In this document: one piece after another, positions 27,603-36,995 of the stretch
How positions within the stretch are numbered: position 1 is the stretch's first letter
How the letters are laid out: every line of letters begins with the position of its first letter
From: Ilyomonas sp965214235
GTDB taxonomy: Bacteria > Bacteroidota > Bacteroidia > Chitinophagales > Chitinophagaceae
Length of the DNA stretch: 64,000 bases
Direction of reading: 5' to 3'
Assembly: GCA_965214235.1 (NCBI GenBank)
Contig: CBDCBH010000002.1
Span: 372,001 to 436,000 of the forward strand
Made by a program: the position numbers and the translations under genes
The notes under the pieces: generated by a model
Databases searched by the model: none
What the model was told of the DNA's origin: nothing
The model's input: only the letters and a program-made list of their open reading frames with translations

Positions 27603-29648
27603 ATGATACCTAAGCTTTTGATGATTGCTTTTGCAAGCCTGTTATTTAGCATTTGTTTATTTGCCCAGAAAAAAAAGAAAGGCGACATCGCTAACCGCGT
27701 TACCAGCCTATTCGGCGATGTAAAGCCGGAAGATTTTACGCCCACTGCTTACGCTGTTGATTCATCGGCAGAAGCGGTGTATTTGTTTGACGGCGGTACT
27801 TCTATTATTACAGCAAGTAAAGGATATGGATGGGATGTTATCCGTAAGGTGCATATCAAAATAAGAATCTTAAAAAAACCAGCTTTTCAATTGGCTACCG
27901 TGCGATTGCGTTTGTATGTTACTTCTGATTTTCAACAACAGGTAAGCGATTTAAAAGCGGCTACTTATAACATGGCAAACGGTTCTGTTGCGGTAACCAA
28001 CATAAATAAAAACGATGTGTTTCAGGAGAAGCAAGACGATAAGCATATCGCTGTTAAGTTTACGTTTCCTAACGTTACCGAAGGCAGTATTATTGAATAC
28101 AGCTATGCAGTAACAACGCCTGGCGCAAACAATCTTAACGGATGGCAATTTCAAAAAGAGTATCCGGTGTTATGGAGCGATTATGAAATTGTGTATCCAG
28201 TAATTTTTAATTACGTTCTTTTAAAACGCGGTTACCAGCCTTATGTGATAGATACGGTTACACTTACTTCGGGCAGCTTTTTATACAACCAGCAACGAGG
28301 AGAAGGTGTAGCAAAAACAAACGAAACTTTTACCATTAGTTCCCAGGTTGCCCATTGTATCTGGGCAATGAAAAACGTACCTGCCCTGAAAGAAGAACCG
28401 TTTACCACAACGCTCGAAAATCATATAGCCCAAGTTAATTTTCAGTTATCCAGCATACAGTATTCCGAAACCGATGTTACCAATTATATGCGTTCCTGGG
28501 CTGGCGTATCTGATACCTTAATTAAGGAAGATTATTATTTAGGCAAAGCTTATGTAACAGCAAATGGCTTTTTAAATGATGATATAAAAAGCGCGGTAGC
28601 CGGAGCTACAAACGAACTTGCACAAGCTAAAAAAATTTATGAATGGGTGCGGGATAACTATACAACAACCAGTACTCGCCCTTGGTTAGAACAGCCTTTG
28701 CGAAAAGTGTATCAATCAAAAAAAGGCAATACTGCAGAAGTGAATTCTATTTTATTAGTAATGCTAAAACAAGTTGGATTAGAAGCCTATCCTGTTTTGT
28801 TAAGCACAACTAACAATGGAAAAACAAACAAAGACTATCCATTGCTTGATGAATACAACACCACGATTTGCAATGTAAAAATTGGCGATAAAAATTATTT
28901 ACTGGATGCCTCAAACAGCAAACTTGGTTTTAACCGGTTAGGCACTGAATGTTACAATGGATATGCAAGAGTTATCAATCCGGCAAACCCTGAACTGATT
29001 AATTTATCAGCCGATTCATTAAAAGAAAACAGCACTACCAGCGTGTTCATCGCCAACGGCGACAACCATAAAATGACTGCAAGTGTAACCAGTACAAAAG
29101 GCTATGAAGAATCGCTTTCGCTGCGCGATAAATTAATGAAAGTAGGAAAAGATGTTTTTTATAAAACCATAAAAAAATCGTTCAGTGATAACATTACGGT
29201 TAGCCATGAAAACATTGATAGTTTGCAATTGCTTGACATGCCTGTGGCAGTAAATTACGACTTAACAATTGACAATAATGATGAAGACATTCTTTATTTC
29301 AATCCTATGCTGGGCGATCAGCAAAAAGAAATTCCGTTTACTGCCGCAGAACGTTACTACCCTGTTGAAATGCCCTATTGCACCGATGACCTGTACGTGC
29401 TGAACATGGAAGTACCTGTGGGTTACACGGTGGATGAAATACCAAAGTCGGCACGTGTAAAATTGAATGATAATGAGGGCGTATTTGAATACATCATTGC
29501 GAAAAGCAGCGACCGCATTCAGCTGCGTTGCCGTGTGAAATTAGAAAAAGCAACGTATGAACCTGACGATTATCAAACGCTGCGCGATTTTTATAGCTAT
29601 GTAGTAAAAAAAGAAGCCGAGCAGATAGTGTTTAAAAAAATAAAATAA
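27603..29648 (+). CDS. DUF3857 transglutaminase-like protein, catalytic triad lost
   Basis: A 681-residue exported protein with a signal peptide (ends SICLFAQ), a DUF3857 beta domain (about 30-270; WDVIRKVHIKIRILKK, VTEGSIIEYSYAV) and a transglutaminase-fold domain (about 330-460). At the place where the catalytic cysteine should be it reads KKGNTAEVNSILLVMLKQ, and the histidine region reads DEYNTTICNVKIG. Cys and His are therefore replaced, while the Asp block (YLLDAS) remains. It should bind rather than process its substrate. A C-terminal beta domain follows. The next gene is a full-triad paralogue only 6 bases on, suggesting an inactive/active pair in one operon. Confidence 0.9.
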   Translation: MIPKLLMIAFASLLFSICLFAQKKKKGDIANRVTSLFGDVKPEDFTPTAYAVDSSAEAVYLFDGGTSIITASKGYGWDVIRKVHIKIRILKKPAFQLATVRLRLYVTSDFQQQVSDLKAATYNMANGSVAVTNINKNDVFQEKQDDKHIAVKFTFPNVTEGSIIEYSYAVTTPGANNLNGWQFQKEYPVLWSDYEIVYPVIFNYVLLKRGYQPYVIDTVTLTSGSFLYNQQRGEGVAKTNETFTISSQVAHCIWAMKNVPALKEEPFTTTLENHIAQVNFQLSSIQYSETDVTNYMRSWAGVSDTLIKEDYYLGKAYVTANGFLNDDIKSAVAGATNELAQAKKIYEWVRDNYTTTSTRPWLEQPLRKVYQSKKGNTAEVNSILLVMLKQVGLEAYPVLLSTTNNGKTNKDYPLLDEYNTTICNVKIGDKNYLLDASNSKLGFNRLGTECYNGYARVINPANPELINLSADSLKENSTTSVFIANGDNHKMTASVTSTKGYEESLSLRDKLMKVGKDVFYKTIKKSFSDNITVSHENIDSLQLLDMPVAVNYDLTIDNNDEDILYFNPMLGDQQKEIPFTAAERYYPVEMPYCTDDLYVLNMEVPVGYTVDEIPKSARVKLNDNEGVFEYIIAKSSDRIQLRCRVKLEKATYEPDDYQTLRDFYSYVVKKEAEQIVFKKIK

Positions 29649-29654
29649 AAAGAG

Positions 29655-31553
29655 ATGAGAAGTTGGATTGTGATCGCATTTGTAATGTTTGGTTTTGCTG
29701 CCAATGCAACCGATTATCCTTATTCTACGATAGCTGATTCACTAAAAACAAACGCTGTTGCTGTTAAGCGATACGATGAAAAGCGAATTGAAATTATATC
29801 GCATGAAAAGGCGAAAATTTATACGCACTACGCAACTACTATTTTAAATGAAGCAGGCGATGCCTATGCAGGTTATACAAGCTGGTACAATAAGTTTAAT
29901 TCAATCAATTACATCTCCGGCACATTGTACAATACCGATGGAAAAGAAATAAAGCACATAAAAACAAAAGATTGTAAAGACGAAAGTTATTATGATGGTT
30001 TTAGTTTGATGAGTGACGATAGAAAAAAGAAAGCCGATTTTTATTGCCGTGATTATCCATACACCGTTGAGTATGAAGAAGAAGATGAAATGAATGGTAT
30101 TTTTTCGTTGGATTTTTGGATGCCGCAAAGCGATGAACATATTGCGGTTGCATTCAGCAAGCTTACGGTTGTTGTGCCGGCTAATTTTACTTTTCGTTAC
30201 AAGCAACTTAACTATGACGGCGAACCTGTTATCACACAATCGGGCGATAAAAAAATATATACCTGGCAAATAAAAAACGTGCCTGCCAAAGTAAAAGAAC
30301 CATTTGCACCGGCATGGAATGAATTGGTTACCTCAGTTTCTGTTGCGCCATCCGATTTTAAAATTGCAGGTTATGAAGGCAACATGAACTCCTGGAGCAG
30401 CTTTGGCATGTTTATGAACAAATTGTTGAAGGACAGAGATGTGTTGCCGGATGCATTAAAACAAAAAATACATGAACTTACCGATAACATAAAAAAGCCT
30501 GAAGAAAAAGTAGATGTATTGTATCAGTTTCTTCAGCAAAACACTCGCTACATCAGCGTTCAACTGGGCATTGGAGGCTGGCAGCCTTTCGATGCGAACT
30601 ATGTGTACACAAACAAATACGGTGATTGTAAAGCATTATCCAATTACATGGTTGCCATGTTGAAAGAAGCTGGAATAAAAGCAAACTATGTGCTGATAGA
30701 AGCCGGCGCTTATGCCGATAATTTAGCAGCCGATTTTCCATCCAATCAATTCAATCATGCAACCGTTTGCGTGCCTTTGCAAAATGATACCATGTGGTTA
30801 GAATGCACCAACCAAACCATGCCTGCCAATTACATCAGCAATTTTACCGGCAACCGCCAGGCCATTTTAATTAATGAAAACGGCGGTCATGTAGTAAATA
30901 CTCTTCATTATTCCTGCACCGATAATTTGCAGGTAAGAAATATAAATGCTGTGATAGACGACGGTGGTAAACTTAGTACAGAAGTTCGGTCGGTTTATAA
31001 ATGTTTGGAGCAGGATGATGTTCACAACATGCTTCATTTTCAAACCAAAAAAGAGCAGTTAGAGCATTTAAAAAAAGAGTTTGATATTCCAACGTATGAT
31101 GTTGCGTATTACAACTATACAGAAGAGCCATCTTCGAAGCCGGTTATTGAAGAAAATTTGAAAATTACGGCTGACAATTATGCTACCATCACAGGAAAAC
31201 GAATGTTTATAATGCCCAACCTTCTTACAAAAAATAACTATAAGTTTTCAACCGATGATGACCGCAAATTTGATGTTTGCCTGCGCTATGGTTATACTTA
31301 TATTGATACGATACACATACAACTGCCTGCCGGATATTCGTTAGAAGCAAAGCCAAAAGATGTGAGCATTCAAAACGATTTTGGAGAATATGCCATTCAT
31401 TTTCTTTGGGGCGAAAATGAAATTGTTTGCCATCGCTTTTTTAAAAGGAATGAAGGCAGATTTTCACCGGCTTCGTATAACAGTTTGGTTTCTTTTTATA
31501 ATGCTATTTACAAAGCCGATCATAGCCAGCTGGTGTTTGTAAAGAAAGGATAA
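29655..31553 (+). CDS. DUF3857 and transglutaminase domain protein
   Basis: A 632-residue paralogue of the preceding gene with a signal peptide (ends FAANAT). It has a DUF3857 domain (about 25-250) and a transglutaminase-like core with an apparently intact triad: Cys in YGDCKALSNYMVAML (about residue 324), His in NQFNHATVCV (about 367) and an acidic position in MWLECTNQ. The C-terminal beta domain ends FVKKG. It is probably a periplasmic or surface thiol peptidase or cross-linker; the substrate is not known. It ends 28 bases before a long bidirectional terminator. Confidence 0.92.
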   Translation: MRSWIVIAFVMFGFAANATDYPYSTIADSLKTNAVAVKRYDEKRIEIISHEKAKIYTHYATTILNEAGDAYAGYTSWYNKFNSINYISGTLYNTDGKEIKHIKTKDCKDESYYDGFSLMSDDRKKKADFYCRDYPYTVEYEEEDEMNGIFSLDFWMPQSDEHIAVAFSKLTVVVPANFTFRYKQLNYDGEPVITQSGDKKIYTWQIKNVPAKVKEPFAPAWNELVTSVSVAPSDFKIAGYEGNMNSWSSFGMFMNKLLKDRDVLPDALKQKIHELTDNIKKPEEKVDVLYQFLQQNTRYISVQLGIGGWQPFDANYVYTNKYGDCKALSNYMVAMLKEAGIKANYVLIEAGAYADNLAADFPSNQFNHATVCVPLQNDTMWLECTNQTMPANYISNFTGNRQAILINENGGHVVNTLHYSCTDNLQVRNINAVIDDGGKLSTEVRSVYKCLEQDDVHNMLHFQTKKEQLEHLKKEFDIPTYDVAYYNYTEEPSSKPVIEENLKITADNYATITGKRMFIMPNLLTKNNYKFSTDDDRKFDVCLRYGYTYIDTIHIQLPAGYSLEAKPKDVSIQNDFGEYAIHFLWGENEIVCHRFFKRNEGRFSPASYNSLVSFYNAIYKADHSQLVFVKKG

Positions 31554-31581
31554 TCAATATAAAAACTTCCGCAGATTTTAT

Positions 31582-31620
31582 GGAGTAAAAACAAACCTCC
31601 CGCAGGTTTGTTTTTACTCC
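31582..31620. terminator. Bidirectional terminator, 17-bp perfect stem
   Basis: GGAGTAAAAACAAACCT and its exact reverse complement flank a CCCGC loop between two convergent genes. A/T-rich arms let it work in both directions. Confidence 0.85.
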
Positions 31621-31624
31621 ACTT

Positions 31625-34600
31625 TTAAAAATCCAACCCCAGCGCCAAATACGAAACAGGGCTACCGCGAAATACGCCTTTCATGGGCCAGCCAATATCG
31701 TACTTTATAAAATAACCCAGCAGAGTTGTTCTTGCACCAAAACCATAACCACCGGCTAACGGACCTACGCCACCGGCTCTGATTTTTATAGAAACAGGTG
31801 TTGAAGCATCGCTATAATTTTCGCTTGGACGTGCGATATTTTTTACCGTTCCATCCCATGCCGTTCCTAAATCTATAAATTGTATCAATTGGAAATTTCT
31901 AACAAATGCATTGTTGATGGGCTTATTAAAGAAGGTTGAAAAAACCGGCAACCGAAACTCGCTGTTAATAATTAAATCGTTATTGCCGTTGGCTAAGTTT
32001 TGATTGTAGCCGCGCATGTTTACCGCCAGCGTTTGAAACGCATACGGCACTGTTGGGTTGGGCGGATTGGTATTGAATTTTGGAGTGAGTACCGGGCCAT
32101 CCACGCCGCCCAGATAATAAATTACTTTAGCATCGCCCATCGAAAAATCGGCAGCCGCTCTGCCAGCCCAAATAAAGTTGCGATAAATAGGAACATAATA
32201 TCGCACGTCGGCGCCTACGTTTAAAATGTGCTTTCCTTTTAAAGATGATTGACCAAGCGGCACCCAAAAATCGGTATATACTTTCCAACGCAAGCCATTC
32301 CAAATATTTTGCGCCGGAGCAATGGTGTTATCATACACATATTCCAGCCGCGTAATTAGTGTTTTGGCGGTTGAATCCTGTAACTTCAAAGCCGCCGGAT
32401 AAGGGAACGGTTTTAGAACGCCTTTATCGGTTCTTACACCGGCTGTTAACCGCACACTTCTCACTTCATCAATTGGAAACGAAGCATTCGCCTGGTAAAG
32501 ATTGGTAACCAAATTATTCGACAACATACTTTTATCCAACCCACTTGGATCAACGTTTCCGGGCTGATAAAATCCCTGAAAATCGTTTACATTACTGCGG
32601 TAATACGTCAGTCCCCAATCAATGCGTTTTCTGTAATTCTGGAATGAAAGAAAAGCGTCTTTATCTTTTATGCTGGTGCCAAACCGAAAGCCGCCAATCA
32701 GTTTAATGTCTTCCATTACATCACTCACGCCAACCCGAAACGCCCAGCTTAAATCTTGCCCGTTATCCAATCGTATGGGACCGCTGCCACCGCCATAAGG
32801 CTGGTATCGGTTAATTATAACATTGTTGGTAAAGCCTGCCAGCACATAATCGGCACTAAATTTCAATCCATAATTAAACAATCCTGCATTGGCAAGCACG
32901 CCGGTTTTGCGCGGCGCAACAGCAGTGGGTGTTCCCAGTGTTGTTGTAGTTGCAGTATCTTTTTTATCAGTGTCAAATTCGTTTTGAAAGAGGCTGTTTC
33001 TTTTGTTGTTTTGCGAGCTATCGGTTGGCTTTGCTATGGTTGATGCGGCTTTTGCCAACCGTTCCTGAATTAATAATTGCTTAATAAAATCAGTTGGTCT
33101 CGGGTTCACATTCCGGCGGCGTAATGCAAGAGAATCGGGTTTTAATTTATAAAGAAATTTATAGTCGCCTTCTCTTCGGATTTCACTTACCTGCCCGTTG
33201 TTTCCGGCGATGCGCGTTTCCAACAAACTGCTTTGATAATTGGTAATCGGGAATGTATAAGTCGAATCTTTATACACCTGAAAATAACTTACGCTATCCG
33301 GTTTGGCTTTTTGCCAGGCTGCCAGTGTTGAATCCAATTCTTTACCGCTTGGGTTGCGCAAAATCTGGTCGCCAACATACCACAAAGTATCCAAGCCATT
33401 GCGTTGTGTGGTGAAGAAACCAGCCCAGCGATTGGAGATTCCGTTCTCATCATTCACATAAGTAAAATGGTTTACATTGTATTGCATCGGGTATTTGGCA
33501 TCGCCAAATTTTACGTTGGTAAGCTGGCTGATTTGTTTGATTTCACTGTTGTTATTGATGTCAACCAAAAAAATGTTGAAATGATTGCGACTTGGCAAAG
33601 CTGTATCGCTGCTTACCGCATTTGGACCCGGGCGATTGGATAAAAAAATAATGCCCACGCGGTTAGGAAATGCAACCACCGTAGGGTTCAAATCATCATA
33701 AACATCGTTGGTAATTTGCTTTATTCGGCCCGTTTCAATTTTATAAGTATAAATGTCGGAATGCCCATTTTTTACCGCGCTTAATAACAATGTTCCGGCA
33801 TCTAACATAAAGCCTGCATCCAGCACCTGGTCAAAGCCTTCCACCTGTTGTTTAAAGCGTTTAAAATTGGCAATGGCATCGTAAACAAACATAGTAATCT
33901 TGCCATCTTTCCAATACATTACCAACAAGCGCGAGCCTTTGCCATCCCAAGCCAGTATTGGATAATTTGGATTGATGTCGCCTTGCTGCGTCTTTACGCC
34001 ATACTTCAATAAAATATGTTCATCATAGTTATTGTCAACATATTTTACCTGGTAAACACCTTTTGTAAATTCAACAACCGCGTACGAATTGTTGCGCGGG
34101 TTTGGATTACTGTTGAAGCGAAAGAAATCGCTTTTTGTTGTTTCTTCCACTACGCTTAATTTGCCTTTCGGAGCGTTGCGTCTGCCTTTAATATCGTTGA
34201 AATATTTTTGAGATTCATACTGCATAAAATCGTCCAGCACATTCTTAAATTTCTTTTTGCAAATGCGCATCGAAGCCGTGTTTATGTTCTTGTATAACCG
34301 CGCCAGATACAAAAAGTAAGTAACGTTTTCTTTTCTGTATTTTTCTGCGATATAATACCAAAACGCATGACCGGCAATATCGGGTTGCTTAAATGCAAAC
34401 TGGTAAAATTTAGTGTAAGTGCCGCTTAACATTGCGCTTTTTAACTGGTCGTCCAAACCTGTGCTCCAGTTTTCGGCAGTGTAAGCCACATAGCCATCGG
34501 TAAGCCACTTGGGTAAATCAAGCAAAGCCGCGTTAGAAGCCACTTCGCCAATATCATCGCCAAACAAAATATTATCTACTAATATACGTGCAATGCCTTG

Positions 34601-35023
34601 CCGTATCTGCATTCTCAGGCTCTCATGGTCACCGTTAAAATACAGCACCATTTTATTATTTACAAGCTTTGTAAGTCCGCCTGCATTTTGCCAGTCAATA
34701 CCCAAACCTATGTTACTGGTTTTGTAATCGTCATACGTGTTGTAAACAACTATGTTTGCTTTGCGCTGCAACGAATATTCGGTGGCTTTTTCAATCGATT
34801 TCAGTTCTTCTTCCGCCACCTGTGCAACAAACTTTCCCAACTCCAAACCACCTTGATTGCTGTAAGTATTGAAGTTTTGTGTTTGATAAAATTTCCACTG
34901 AAATTTTTTATATTGAATACGGTTTTTGCCGTAGTCAACAGTGTTTACCTGTGCTGAAATAAAAAAGGGAAAACAAGCTGCTATAAAAAAAAATGCGCTA
35001 CTTAATAAGCGATTACTTTGCAT
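31625..35023 (-). CDS. TolB-like propeller and outer-membrane barrel protein with degenerate peptidase domain
   Basis: A 1,132-residue exported protein (signal peptide ends FFISAQ). Residues about 30-290 resemble a peptidase-MA-like domain of the gluzincin type. The expected zinc motif is weak: the candidate region reads GDHESLRMQIRQGIARIL, with one histidine, and later LPKWLTDGYVAYTAENW. Residues about 300-560 form a WD40/TolB-like propeller (SRLLVMYWKDGKITMFVYD, GHSDIYTYKIETGRIKQIT, GIIFLSNRPG). After a low-complexity linker, residues about 730-1,132 look like an outer-membrane barrel ending GSPVSYLALGLDF. Such proteins are widespread in Bacteroidota with no assigned role. It is divergent from the metallo-hydrolase at 35084. 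Confidence 0.85.
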   Translation of the reverse strand: MQSNRLLSSAFFFIAACFPFFISAQVNTVDYGKNRIQYKKFQWKFYQTQNFNTYSNQGGLELGKFVAQVAEEELKSIEKATEYSLQRKANIVVYNTYDDYKTSNIGLGIDWQNAGGLTKLVNNKMVLYFNGDHESLRMQIRQGIARILVDNILFGDDIGEVASNAALLDLPKWLTDGYVAYTAENWSTGLDDQLKSAMLSGTYTKFYQFAFKQPDIAGHAFWYYIAEKYRKENVTYFLYLARLYKNINTASMRICKKKFKNVLDDFMQYESQKYFNDIKGRRNAPKGKLSVVEETTKSDFFRFNSNPNPRNNSYAVVEFTKGVYQVKYVDNNYDEHILLKYGVKTQQGDINPNYPILAWDGKGSRLLVMYWKDGKITMFVYDAIANFKRFKQQVEGFDQVLDAGFMLDAGTLLLSAVKNGHSDIYTYKIETGRIKQITNDVYDDLNPTVVAFPNRVGIIFLSNRPGPNAVSSDTALPSRNHFNIFLVDINNNSEIKQISQLTNVKFGDAKYPMQYNVNHFTYVNDENGISNRWAGFFTTQRNGLDTLWYVGDQILRNPSGKELDSTLAAWQKAKPDSVSYFQVYKDSTYTFPITNYQSSLLETRIAGNNGQVSEIRREGDYKFLYKLKPDSLALRRRNVNPRPTDFIKQLLIQERLAKAASTIAKPTDSSQNNKRNSLFQNEFDTDKKDTATTTTLGTPTAVAPRKTGVLANAGLFNYGLKFSADYVLAGFTNNVIINRYQPYGGGSGPIRLDNGQDLSWAFRVGVSDVMEDIKLIGGFRFGTSIKDKDAFLSFQNYRKRIDWGLTYYRSNVNDFQGFYQPGNVDPSGLDKSMLSNNLVTNLYQANASFPIDEVRSVRLTAGVRTDKGVLKPFPYPAALKLQDSTAKTLITRLEYVYDNTIAPAQNIWNGLRWKVYTDFWVPLGQSSLKGKHILNVGADVRYYVPIYRNFIWAGRAAADFSMGDAKVIYYLGGVDGPVLTPKFNTNPPNPTVPYAFQTLAVNMRGYNQNLANGNNDLIINSEFRLPVFSTFFNKPINNAFVRNFQLIQFIDLGTAWDGTVKNIARPSENYSDASTPVSIKIRAGGVGPLAGGYGFGARTTLLGYFIKYDIGWPMKGVFRGSPVSYLALGLDF

Positions 35024-35083
35024 ATCCGGTCGTTAAAAAATTAAAGTTAGCTCAAATCAAATCAGGTGTAAAAATAAGTTTCT

Positions 35084-35728
35084 ATGATTCATGTGGAAGT
35101 GTTTACATTCAATCCTTTGCAGGAGAACACTTACGTTCTCACCAACGAAAAACGGGAAGCGATTATTATTGATCCCGGCTGTTACTTCACCGCCGAAGAA
35201 GAAACATTACAAAATTATTTAGCAAACGGCGATTTCAAACCCATTCAATTACTAAATACGCATTGCCATGTTGACCATGTTTTCGGCAATTCATTCGTGG
35301 CAAAGCAATATGGTGTTGAATTATTTATTCATCCTTTGGAAGAACTTGTGCTTCAGGTACAACCGCATTTTGCGGCGCAGTTCGGGCTTTCTTTTTCTAA
35401 CAATTATAATGGCAAACTGCATTTTATAAAAGGCGGCGATACAATTATTTTGGGTGATGACGAACTGAATGTTTTGGATACGCCGGGGCATTCGCCGGGA
35501 AGCGTTTGTTTTTACTGCAAAAACCAAAACTTTGTAATTGGCGGTGATGTTTTATTCAAAGAAAGTGTTGGCAGAACCGATTTTCCGTTGAGTAAAACTA
35601 GTCAGTTGCACCAAAGCATCCGCATGCAATTGTACACCTTGCCTAACAAAACAGTTGTGTATCCGGGGCATGGCGAAAGCACAACCATCGGGCACGAAAA
35701 ACAATACAATCCTTACGTAAAAGAGTAA
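35084..35728 (+). CDS. MBL-fold hydrolase, glyoxalase II-like
   Basis: A 214-residue cytoplasmic metallo-beta-lactamase-fold enzyme with NTHCHVDHVFGN (THxHxDH), LDTPGHSPGSVCFY, IGGDVLFKESVGRTDFP and VYPGHGESTTIGHE, giving a complete two-metal site. It resembles YcbL-type hydroxyacylglutathione hydrolases without the C-terminal substrate domain of true GloB. It is likely a thioester or lactoylglutathione-type hydrolase. Confidence 0.93.
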   Translation: MIHVEVFTFNPLQENTYVLTNEKREAIIIDPGCYFTAEEETLQNYLANGDFKPIQLLNTHCHVDHVFGNSFVAKQYGVELFIHPLEELVLQVQPHFAAQFGLSFSNNYNGKLHFIKGGDTIILGDDELNVLDTPGHSPGSVCFYCKNQNFVIGGDVLFKESVGRTDFPLSKTSQLHQSIRMQLYTLPNKTVVYPGHGESTTIGHEKQYNPYVKE

Positions 35729-35815
35729 TATGAAAAATATTTTATAAAATTTAAAAACGAATAAATACAAATGTGGTTTACAGTATTGTTTTGCAGATAA
35801 TATAAAACAAACAGT

Positions 35816-36520
35816 ATGAAAAAAGGAATGATGATAATGGTGTGCGTGTTGCTGGTAACACTTGCCTATTCGCAAACGGAAAAAGATACGGCAGTTGTAA
35901 ATCGAAACTTTGGTTTGCTAACTTATATTGGCGTTGGTGCATCGTACAACAATTATAAAAACATGAATGCTATTCTTCCTAAATTTTCATTGCCAACCTT
36001 AAGTAAATACAATTTTGCTTTTACTGTTAGTGAAGATTTTCGCATTCATAATGGGCTAATCGGGTTGGATGCTTTGTTTAGCACTTCGCAAAAAAGTCTT
36101 GCCAATGATAATGAATTGCTTCTTAATTATTCGGGCGGAGTAAACTTTGGTTATTACCTTTTACAAACAAAAAATTTTCACTTTGCGCCACAGGTGGGCA
36201 TTGGCTTATATTCTTCTACAGCTTATCTTACCCAAACCACCGGATATGCCAGCTTTGCTGATGTGCTGAATAATAAAGTGGCGGTGAACATGTATCAAAC
36301 AGCGGCACTGCTCAACTTTTGTTTGCGGTTTGATTTTGCTGATTTTACTAAGCGTAAAACCGATATAGCTGCAATTAAATTGGGCTATAAATATGGATTA
36401 AAACAAAAAGGCTGGGGCATTGATCAAAACAGCAATTCAACATTTTCCGATTCGCCAAAAGACAGGCTTAATCAATATTATTTAATGTTGTGTTTAGGCA
36501 TGTCGCACTCAAAACATTAG
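35816..36520 (+). CDS. Exported beta-rich hypothetical protein, probable small outer-membrane barrel
   Basis: A 234-residue protein with a signal peptide (VCVLLVTLAYSQ) and alternating beta strands such as FGLLTYIGVGASYNN, VNFGYYLLQTKNFHFAPQVG and AAIKLGYKYGLKQ, typical of small Bacteroidota barrels. No named family is recognised. It is followed directly by a terminator. Confidence 0.75.
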   Translation: MKKGMMIMVCVLLVTLAYSQTEKDTAVVNRNFGLLTYIGVGASYNNYKNMNAILPKFSLPTLSKYNFAFTVSEDFRIHNGLIGLDALFSTSQKSLANDNELLLNYSGGVNFGYYLLQTKNFHFAPQVGIGLYSSTAYLTQTTGYASFADVLNNKVAVNMYQTAALLNFCLRFDFADFTKRKTDIAAIKLGYKYGLKQKGWGIDQNSNSTFSDSPKDRLNQYYLMLCLGMSHSKH

Positions 36521-36563
36521 TGCCCGAATAAAATAAATTTACCCGGGCACAGTTTCTTTTTTA
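36520..36563 (+). terminator. Terminator after the barrel gene
   Basis: GTGCCCG and CGGGCAC form the stem, followed by TTTCTTTTTT. It starts at the last base of the stop codon, and the opposite-strand gene ends at 36571. Confidence 0.7.
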
Positions 36564-36570
36564 AATACTA

Positions 36571-36840
36571 TTAGTTGTTTACGCTGGCAGCCTGCTTTAC
36601 GGTAAGCTTGGTAATTTCGCTGCCGTTATAAATGCGGGCAAGTCCGTTATCTTTTGTTTTATTCCAATCTTCCATTCTGCTTTCGGGTAAAATACGCCAG
36701 AAATTTTTCGTTTTCAAATCGTCCAAATCACCTGTATTTAAAAACATTCCACGCATTGTATTGCGTGTTTTAAAGCTGATAACTACTACTTTAGAAAACA
36801 ATTCGGGTGTAAGAAAATTTTCAATTTGCTCACTTGTCAT
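36571..36840 (-). CDS. Small conserved-looking hypothetical protein
   Basis: An 89-residue soluble protein (MTSEQIENFLTPELFSK at the start, FWRILPESRMEDWNKTKDNG in the middle). It has a compact alpha/beta pattern, no signal peptide and no recognisable family. It stands alone between two plus-strand genes, and composition and length suggest a real gene. Function unknown. Confidence 0.6.
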   Translation of the reverse strand: MTSEQIENFLTPELFSKVVVISFKTRNTMRGMFLNTGDLDDLKTKNFWRILPESRMEDWNKTKDNGLARIYNGSEITKLTVKQAASVNN

Positions 36841-36995
36841 AGATTACTTTTTTATGGAAGGTAGTTGTTTTTATTCAACCGTAAGAAAGTTATCTTTCTC
36901 TCTATCACAATTGAAGAGGAAACACGGGCTTTTTGCAACACATTTTTTATTCTGGCACATTCTTTCCACACTCAAACAAAACCAAAAAGCAACAT

